From: Paragonimus westermani | Lineage: Eukaryota; Platyhelminthes; Trematoda; Plagiorchiida; Troglotrematidae | Direction: 5' to 3' | Assembly: GCA_008508345.1 (NCBI GenBank) | Contig: QNGE01003554.1 | Span: 1 to 64,000, forward strand | Length of the DNA: 64,000 nucleotides | Shown here: positions 57,451 to 64,000 of the stretch, one piece after another | Layout: every line of letters starts with the position of its first letter | Numbering within the stretch: the first letter of the stretch is position 1 | Made by a program: the position numbers and the translations under genes | Notes under the pieces: model-generated | What the model was told of the DNA's origin: nothing | The model's database searches: none | The model's input: only the letters and a program-made list of their open reading frames with translations

Positions 57451-57499
57451 GCGGAGTTTTCTGAAAAAGAACTATTGGGGCAATGAAGACATTCTGCGG

Positions 57500-57733
57500 A
57501 TGGAAAGAATGCGTACAGAAAATATTCGGCTTCAGTTCGATGGATGTGCTTATAAGCAAGGTGATGGTATGACAATTGGTAGCTCGTTGGACCCAGTATT
57601 GACTGAGTTTTCTTCGAAGACAACGATGACGAACAACTGTTTTCGACAATTTTCCTTCAGATCATTACGACTACATGTTCAGCAGAATTCAATCAACAGC
57701 AAAACTACCATCGGTCCGTATAATATGGTATAA
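57500..57733 (+). pseudogene. Penelope-like RT fragment, opposite strand
   Basis: Plus ORF beginning MRTENIRLQFDGCAYKQ and GDGMTIGSSLDPVL, which matches the QxDGVAMGSPLGPVLA block of Penelope RTs with several changes. Similarity fades after about 57615. The usual catalytic YVDD box is not present. It is head-to-head with the GIY-YIG fragment at 57115-57450. Confidence 0.7.
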
Positions 57734-57859
57734 AATTTCAAATAAACAGGTTGAGCCACTCAAGCGAGTATTTGTAATGAGAGGTTTGGGGATCCGTTCA
57801 CAGTTAGGTCACAGAAGTCGAGGTTAATGTCACTGATATGACCTTTGGCCACGACAACT

Positions 57860-58940
57860 GCAAGGTTTGTACGGAATTCTTTTGAGAGCAAAAAACTGGA
57901 TTGTGTAATCGAACAGCAATCGATGCCGCGGTGACTAGCATTCGTTGTCTGACCAGTCTGGGGGTGGTTGGTCAACATTTGGAAACTATGCGAAAGGACT
58001 GCTTTGGGTCAACACGATGGTCCGTTTCAGCAAACCGGGCAACCAAGGAACTGCTAATGGATTTGGTCAAACCGATCCTGAGACAAGCAGGATGGTGTTC
58101 TTTGATTCATTTGGACAAACGCCTAGTCAACCGACCTAAATATTCCGCTGCTGTACAGCGGAAGGAATACACAAGCATGGATTAGTCGAGGACAGGCACT
58201 TTGTTTTTCCTACTCAAAGTAATTAGGGGTGAAGTAGTGCATCAAGTCCGTAATTTTGCCGTCGGGAAGGTGCGTCTGCGAGTCTGGTATAGTCGACGGT
58301 TCAGTCTTTCGATTACGATATCATTGTTGAACAGTAGACGGGTCAAGACGGCTTTCTATTTCACCGTGGCAACCGGATCACGTGACTTGATAGCGATCAT
58401 GTTCCGGGTTATAAAGCGGTCCGTTTCAAAAGTAAATGTGACGGAACTATGTGCTTGACTGAATGTTTGCACAGTCGGATCCTGGCCCGGGTTCAGTAGA
58501 GCAAAAATGTCATCTACGTATCGTCCAGTGCGGATTAGCTGTTGTCCTTCCAGTTTGCTCGTGAAGACATCTGCTAGTAGTGGACCTGGAGGAGACCCAA
58601 TTGCAGGTCCGTCAATTTGGCGGTACAACTCGTCGTTGAACGTGAATAGCACATTGAATGTACAGCGCAAGAGCTCTTTAAGCATTGGTGTTGGTATGTT
58701 CATTTGGATATTCGAATGCTCGGTGTATGTACAAATGAAACTGATAGTCTGGAACAGGGGGACATTTGTGAATAGTGAAGGTACATCTAAGGAGCACAGG
58801 CGCTTGTTGTGAATGTCAATATTTTCGATCGTGACAACAAAATCGAAAGTATCATGTAGATTATGGGGACATAATCCCTGATGAATCGCACATATCGAGG
58901 ATAGGTCTCAATGGTTGTTTTGGTTTACGGACCAGCACCC
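57860..58940 (-). mobile_element. Penelope-like element (copy B), RT and GIY-YIG
   Basis: On the minus strand from 58940: PLRPILDMCDSSGI, then HDTFDFVVTIENIDIHNK, RLCSLDVPSLFTNVPL, the ORF 58703-58356 with LYRQIDGPAIGSPPGPLLA, RYVDDIFALL and SSVTFTFET, and finally a GIY-YIG domain (YSFRCTAAEYLGRLTRRLS; EHHPACL; DHRVDPKQSFRIV) to about 57860. The catalytic YVDD is intact. Frame breaks occur before the RT ORF, between RT and nuclease, and inside the nuclease. The N-terminal part is cut at about 58940, where plus-strand RTE sequence starts. Confidence 0.85.
58356..58703 (-). pseudogene. Penelope-like RT palm (copy B)
   Basis: 115-codon minus ORF. Residues 7-24 (LKELLRCTFNVLFTFNDE) and 27-44 (YRQIDGPAIGSPPGPLLA) are the conserved central RT blocks, with the usual VAMGSPLGP partly changed. 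GRYVDDIFALLNPGQD (residues 60-75) carries the catalytic YxDD. VTFTFETD (residues 87-94) begins the following block. Similarity fades in the last 15 residues. The ORF lacks the N-terminal blocks, which lie in another frame upstream. Confidence 0.85.
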
Positions 58941-59631
58941 AACGTATGGAACTAACAGCACTCGCATTGTCTACTCGATACCGGTTATACACTTCGGTGA
59001 CTCTACGGCTTCTGGAGCAGGCATAATCCTAAGCACGACGGCCACGGCCGCATTAGTCAATTGGATTCCTGTTAACATCAGACTTTGTGCCATCCACCGG
59101 GCAGGTTCTACTAAGGCCAGCTCTAAAAGCAAGACTTTCAGCAATCTTTTCATTGGGTCTGCTTACGCTCTAACTGATTGTAGTGATATTGGCACCAAGG
59201 ACGGCTTTTACTCGGATTTGACCGCTCTCCTTCGGTCGACGTATGGCTCTGATGTAGTCGATCTGGCCGGGGATATGAACGTCCAGGTCGGCCGCCTTGG
59301 TGAGGTCAAATCTCGTCTCGGTGGCAGGTTTGGGATAGCATCACATCGCTCAGATAATGGTGGGCGATTGTTGCAGTTGTGCCCTGAGAACAAGATATTT
59401 TTAGCCTTCACCGGTTTTAGGCAACGTGCACGTCACTGTTATACTCGGCGCCCGCCTTCTTCGAATCACCCCTGGTCTCAGAAAGACCACAGAGCCGTTA
59501 GTTATAGGTGGTGGGATTCCATTCAAGATTGTCGTTCTTATAGGAGCACGTACTTGGATTCAGATTATGCCTTGGTACTCTGTCGTTTTGTTCTTACTTT
59601 TGCTGGGCAACAACCTCATCGACAGCAATGA
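58915..59631 (+). pseudogene. RTE LINE copy B endonuclease
   Basis: 238-codon ORF. From residue 24 it is an APE-type endonuclease: FGDSTASGAGIILSTTA, VNWIPVNIRLCAIH, IGSAYALTDCSD, then LAGDMNVQVGRLGE (residues 118-131), where the GDFNAxVG metal-binding block has Met for Phe, SDNGGRLLQLCPEN, and WSQKDHRAVSYRW near the end, in place of the WxQIDHIxVSYRW active-site block. The first 20 residues belong to the neighbouring Penelope junction, so the Met is not the original start. The protein would nick the target site. Confidence 0.85.
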
Positions 59632-59639
59632 CTAGCTGC

Positions 59640-60380
59640 TGAGAAACTGCCTTAGCATCGGCAAAGCATAAGTTCCACACCAGCTTAGGAAGCTGCCTTA
59701 GCAGTTCTCATTCCGACGGTCCTAACAGCTGTTGGACTGAGATCTCACAGACCATTCGAGAAGCAAGTACTGTAGCATGTGGCACGGGGTTACATGGACT
59801 GAACAGATATTGGATCTCTGAGAAATCCCTGGAGCTGTTAGAAGTTAGACGGAACATTCCTCCTGGAGGTTCGTACAACGAGTCTAGAAGAGGTATTCGT
59901 AGGAAACTGAAACGTAGTCTAAAGGCTGATTACGCGGTTTGGTTAATGGAGAAAGTTAAGGGAATGAAAACCACTTTTGCTTCAGGGAACACCGACAGCC
60001 TGTTCAAGCTAACCGGTGCTACTGGCCCCACGCGACCATCTGCTAGTGAGGCTACCAGCGACACAGATGGCACACTTATCTGTACCAAGTCCAGACGGTT
60101 AGAGCGATGGGCGGAACAATCTGAGGATCAATTCAGCTGGCATCCTGCTTCTACTGCGTTGTCGCCACAAACTTGTAACGTAGAACCCTGGTCAGTAGAG
60201 TTGGAACCATTCACTGAGACTGAGGTCCACAACTGCATCCCGGCTCTCAAACATAACAGGGTTCCTGATCCAGATTGTCTCGCGCCAGCACTTTTTAAAG
60301 AAGGTGGGGAGGTGTTAGTACAGGCCTTGACTCAACTGTTTCAGCTTGTGTGGATGACGGAGACTATCGCTCTATGCTAG
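59640..60380 (+). pseudogene. RTE LINE copy B endonuclease-RT linker
   Basis: Blocks in two frames: NRYWISEKSLELLEVRRNIP and RRKLKRSLKADYAVW near 59800-59940, then the ORF 59946-60380 with GNTDSLFKLTGATGP, ERWAEQSEDQFSWHPA and PALKHNRVPDPDCLAPALF (the usual LKRHKAxGPDDLPPALF block with changes). This region connects nuclease and RT and begins the RT fingers. A stop at 60380 ends the frame. Confidence 0.8.
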
Positions 60381-60429
60381 GGTAACGCGACAGTAGTTCT
60401 TAAATTCAAGGAAAGTATCATAGGGGAAT

Positions 60430-61087
60430 TAGTTTAACCCGTCATTTCTAGGGTTCTTGCGTCCGTCATACTTCAGCGATTCACTGCGGTTCCAGAGGCA
60501 TTCATTACGGAAGAACGGGCAAGGTTTCGTCCTGGGCGAGCCCGTGCTGACCAAATTCTGCAGCAGCGCCACATATACCGCCGGCCAACAATTGCCGTAT
60601 TTATCGATTACAGAAGAGTGTTCGATTCGGAGGATCGAACTACACTTTTAGAGTCACTTGAACGCAGGGGTATACCGATCAAGTATGTGAACATACTGGC
60701 GGCGCTTCATTCGCATACTTCAGTTCAGTTTAGGGTTTACGGTGAACTGTGTGACAGTTTCAGCAACAGGAGCGGCGTACGTCAAGGCTGTTCGCCCTCA
60801 CCATTTTTAATTAATTTCGTCATAGACGAAATAATGGAGGATTGTTTGCGGCACTCCCAACATATGCCGGCGTGGAACTCCTACATGGTGAGAGACTGAA
60901 TGATCTTGATTATGCTGACGAAAAGGTGTTGCAGCATGACAACTTTCAAGCAACACAAGCAATGCTGAGCGCAATTTCGCGTTCTGCTAAATACTTCGGA
61001 ATGCGCTTTGCAGCCTCAAAATGTCAAGTGCTTAGGCAGGATTATTGTGATTACGTAGATTTAATGTTAGATAACGAAGTCATGTAG
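60430..61087 (+). pseudogene. RTE LINE copy B reverse transcriptase palm
   Basis: VISRVLASVILQRFTAV near 60440 and RFRPGRARADQILQQ lead into RRPTIAVFIDYRRVFDSEDR (motif A), FRVYGELCDSFSNR, SGVRQGCSPSPFLINFVID near 60770 and, after a frameshift, NDLDYADEKVLQ near 60910. The catalytic YADD box reads YADE: the second Asp is Glu. KYFGMRFAASKCQVL follows. A stop occurs at 61085. The enzyme would have reverse-transcribed the LINE RNA. Confidence 0.85.
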
Positions 61088-61108
61088 GCTGATGATCTGT
61101 TTGCGTAC

Positions 61109-61740
61109 ATGGGAAGCTGCATCAGCGACGGTGGAGGTGTACGGAAAGAAATAGAATTGCGTATCTCTAAGGCCAGGGCGGTGTTCGCCAATCGGAGGCA
61201 CCCATGGCGACAGAGAGGTATCTCTCTGACGCCTAACGGTTGCGTGCAGAAGGTGGCAGTGAGGTCTGTGTTACGTTACAGCAGTGAAACTTGGTCGCTC
61301 GGAGTAAAAGAAGTGAAGCGTCTTAAGGTATTCGACCATCGATTTCAACATTCAATCACTAAGATCGGGTGGCACCAGCGACTAAACAACGAAGAGGTCA
61401 AGAAGCGGATGTTTAGCATTGATTGTAAAACGAGTTCTTTTGTTCAGTCCTCACATTTGCACAGATTTAGATGGTTAGGTCACGTAGTAAGGATGTCAGC
61501 TAGCCGCCTGCCACACCGAGCACTCTTTGCCGACGTTGCGGCCGACTGGCGCAAGGTGCGAGATGGACAGATGATGCTCTGATATAGACAACTGAAAACC
61601 TCCACGAAGAGTTTGGTCACTGTAGATCAGGTTCTTCTCCCACGCTGGGGCAATCGGGACTCACTGAGTTGGCGGCTGGAGACTTTGGGTGGGATGGCAG
61701 CTAACCGAGCTCAGTGGCGTGAACGGTGTCGTTGATTGTG
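61109..61740 (+). pseudogene. RTE LINE copy B thumb and C-terminus
   Basis: 157-codon ORF at 61109 with YMGSCISDGGGVRKEIELRI, RHPWRQRGISLTP, VRSVLRYSSETWSL, VFDHRFQHSITKIGWHQRL and HLHRFRWLGHVVRMSASRLP, the RTE C-terminal signature. A frameshift near 61575 is followed by LSWRLETLGGMAANRAQWRE and a stop at about 61735. The same end is found in the fragment at 52.7-53.2 kb. Confidence 0.85.
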
Positions 61741-62209
61741 CAAGTTAGCTGTGAATCGAGTGCATCTAATGACGTGGGGGTAATGAAAGCCATAAGGAAG
61801 CTGTCTAGCCGATGACACTAACAGCTCGGTTGTTTGCCTGCAAGGTATAGGCATCTTCATGTCGTATGTTTGAATGTAGACGTAGCTGACCTTTTTTAAT
61901 GGCAGGTCCCTTCCCGTCTTCCAACTTTTTTATCCTCCCTTCTTGTACAGGATTTGTTTTTCTTCTTCGTCATTGTTGTATGGAAGTTAAGCATCAATGT
62001 GAACCACTGATGTACTGCTCTCTATGATGATGATGCCGTAGTTCCTCTTTGCTGGAAAAATCGTTTAAGACCATCGACTACTTGACCCTCTATCAGGATC
62101 GTTGTCCTTTTCTGAAACTGGCTTACTAAACTCACCTCGGTTTGAGAAAATGTGTGACAATCTTTTCTGAATCCGAATGACGCAACAGGATTTTGAATCT
62201 ACAAGTTTG

Positions 62210-63600
62210 ATCGATAGCGTGGCTAGTGGTCGGGACGTGTTTAGCTAATGATGAAACTAGCTCTTTACTCATTTTGACAACATTGCCGTTCTGCGATAAC
62301 ACGGAATTTTACACCCATTTAGGCAAATGTTCCCTCACTAAGGAGATCAGGCATCCTTCGCTTCTACTTACGAAACGTTTCCCGCAGTTGCATGTACACT
62401 GGAAAATACAGTGTTATGTGGCACCGACAGGCTGATCTCTTTTGATTGAAGACACCGGTGGCTTCTGAGTCCGAAAGAGTACACGGAGTTTAGCTACATT
62501 AAATGTTCGTTTATGTAAACTTCTCAGTCGAGTCGTTTGCTGCATGACTGCAAGACTGTCGTGAGTACAGATTCGCCTTGCGCGTGTGAACAGCGTATTT
62601 ATTACTGTTCGTTTATGTTGGACCGGTGTGAAACTGTTAAGTATTGGTCAGACCACGTAGACTTCCTATAGACAGCTCTTCTAATCGGGTCATCTTTTCA
62701 GCACCATGTAAGTTTGTCTAAAAATGGCAGACAGTTGTCGCATTAGTTTACCTATTACCTGTTTGGATTGACTGAATACCAATTTATCGTCGATGCAACC
62801 CTTGTAGTGTGGCAAACCCACTATCTCCGTAGCTAGCTTTTGCTCACAAGAAGAAGTATGCTAAGATCGGACCCAGTGAACTTCCCATGGCTACTCCGTC
62901 TAATCGACGATAGGACTGCTCGAGAAAAAGAAAACCGACATTCGCAGTGTAGAGCAGAAAACTTTCCTTCCGTATATCGATAAGGAGTGGCAACCTAACG
63001 TGATCTGCTTCGACGAGCTCGCAAATATCATCAATTGTTTCATGCTGAAGGACGTTTGTAAACAGTGAATGAACGTCTACAGAGCACATCAGTTCATTAG
63101 CAAGGTTAAGTTTGTCCAAGTCACTGACCAATTCGAGAGAATATTTGGCGGAATATGCCTGAAACTTTCGTTTCAGTAGAGTTAGAATAGCGACTGGCCA
63201 GCGCACAAACTAATGGTATGGGGAATTTGCCACCGCCAAAAGTGGCCGAAGCGGCATCCCAGACTTATGTGTCTTTGGTAAGCCGTACAACCGGGGCGTT
63301 GACGATCCACACAGATTGAGATCTATAAGTTACTTCCTCAATAATCCGCAACTGTTACTAAGCCTGACCATTAATTTTGACCGTCTTTTGAGAGTCTCCT
63401 TAGTAGCGACGGCTAGCATGTAGTCGTCAAAGTCCTTGCGTTCTAATTCTGTTAGTTCGTTCGAGTTCGTTAAAGATGTGTTCGTTAAAGATGTTCGCGT
63501 TCCGTAAAAGTTCAGTCTTATGTGAGCGGGCTGTCTCTCTGGTTCAGTGAATGGCGTGTAAGAGAGGCCGTGTCCGGATGAACACGCAGTCTGACCCACG
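62210..63600 (-). mobile_element. Penelope-like element (copy A), RT N-terminal half and GIY-YIG
   Basis: Minus-strand order: a region before the RT (63599-63330; ELTELERKDFDDYML), TPRLYGLPKTHKSGMPLRPL near 63270, the ORF 63206-62844 with CSVDVHSLFTNVLQHETIDD and YRRLDGVAMGSSLGPILAYF, then a nuclease part (IFQCTCNCGKRFVSRSEGC; LVREHLPKWV) near 62440-62310. The RT palm with YxDD is missing between 62844 and about 62560. ORFs up to 63941 may be the 5' part of the same copy, but show no diagnostic block. The GIY residues are degraded. Confidence 0.85.
62844..63206 (-). pseudogene. Penelope-like RT N-terminal half (copy A)
   Basis: 120-codon minus ORF. Residues 42-63 span CSVDVHSLFTNVLQHETIDD, the motif A block (the family usually reads D-x-x-SLFTNVPL). 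FLLYTANVGFLFLEQSYR (residues 82-99) and LDGVAMGSSLGPILAYF (residues 102-118) are the next conserved blocks. The ORF stops where the helix leading to YxDD should follow. Upstream blocks are in another frame. Confidence 0.85.
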
Positions 63601-64000
63601 GAGTTAATGGGAGGTACGATTCCTTTGCATCACCCCAATCGGAGCCGACGAGGAAAAGGTCATACTTACTTAGCAGGAAGGAGCTAGCTGTTGTAACCCT
63701 TGACTCGGTACGCTGGTTCGTCCTCGATATAATAAGACGATTGATAGGAAATCGGGTTCTGCTCCTTGATGTAATTAACACGGCAATCTTGGTCCCGAAA
63801 ATACGCGGCGGTCCCCGTTAATTGCGCCCAAGACAAACTAAAAGGCAGGTGCAAAAAGCAACTTTGTTCGGCCCCCGAAACGTGTGCAACAATGAGAAAA
63901 ATTGCATGGTATTTATAGGATACATAGTGACCTACAAACATTCGCGAATCAGAAAACCGAAGGAGAGATCAAAAAAGCAGTTAAGGTCACTAAGCCACCA
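63601..64000. other. No recognised gene; possible 5' part of Penelope copy A
   Basis: Overlapping minus ORFs (63781-63518 and 63941-63684) lie directly upstream of the Penelope-like RT on the same strand, but they show no block I can name. Confidence 0.3.

Larger units (their letters stand above)
58970..62035 (+). mobile_element. RTE-type LINE (copy B), nearly full length
   Basis: Plus-strand element with endonuclease (58970-59631), linker (59700-60380), RT (60430-61080), thumb and C-terminus (61090-61735), 3' untranslated region and a 3' ATG-repeat tail ending about 62035. All domains are in order, but at least six stops or frameshifts interrupt the frame. The 5' end meets a Penelope-like copy at about 58940-58970. 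Fragments of the same family occur at 52.6-53.5 kb and 55.8-56.3 kb. Confidence 0.9.

Noticed and set aside
1..64000. CRISPR arrays, bacterial operons or phage modules
   Set aside because: No regularly spaced repeats, no clustered ORFs with ribosome binding sites; the content is eukaryotic transposons and a spliced gene.

Overview
This window looks like a stretch of a large, repeat-rich metazoan genome, most likely a flatworm (trematode or cestode). The reasons are the mix of element families (BEL/Pao and Ty3/gypsy LTR elements, RTE-type and CR1/jockey-type LINEs, Penelope-like elements and a MULE transposase), the low gene density, and a host gene split into short exons by kilobase-scale introns with GT/AG ends. 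There is no bacterial operon structure, no rRNA and no CRISPR array. The species call is an inference from protein-family resemblance and was not checked against any database.

Layout: 0-1.8 kb holds the gag region of a BEL/Pao element on the minus strand, running off the left edge. A decayed CR1-like LINE (endonuclease and reverse transcriptase, plus strand) fills 5.0-7.4 kb. From 7.4 to 15 kb nothing is recognisable apart from a short direct-repeat pair. A second LINE type lies on the minus strand at 15.0-16.4 kb. Next come a possible two-exon gene end (16.8-17.2 kb) and two inverted gag-derived copies with a primer-binding-site-like motif (17.3-17.9 kb). An RTE LINE that has lost its catalytic core occupies 19.1-20.8 kb. 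A Ty3/gypsy pol (21.9-23.9 kb, minus) abuts a BEL/Pao integrase (24.0-25.6 kb, minus). A cluster of tRNA-derived SINE copies follows at 26.0-26.6 kb, then a BEL/Pao gag-pol remnant on the plus strand at 27.8-30.0 kb. A TA-rich ATGTAT-type tract (30.8-31.5 kb) precedes a LINE that keeps ORF1 and endonuclease but lacks its RT (31.8-34.0 kb). A decayed MULE transposase sits at 36.2-37.1 kb and a gypsy gag with a possible LTR at 38.9-39.9 kb.

The right part contains the only host gene with strong support: a minus-strand coiled-coil protein gene (54.8 down to 44.7 kb). Its six exons all have GT/AG borders and compatible phases and end in a stop codon; the 5' end was not found. Its introns and flanks hold RTE fragments. 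The last 7 kb is a pile-up of three Penelope-like copies and one long RTE element.

Almost every protein-like stretch is therefore transposon debris with stops, frameshifts or mutated catalytic residues. The elements do not form a pathway; they record nested insertion and decay around one host gene. I saw no convincing new biological system. The best leads are the unrecognised coiled-coil gene, the nested Penelope/RTE cluster, the inverted gag arms, and the tRNA-derived SINE family.
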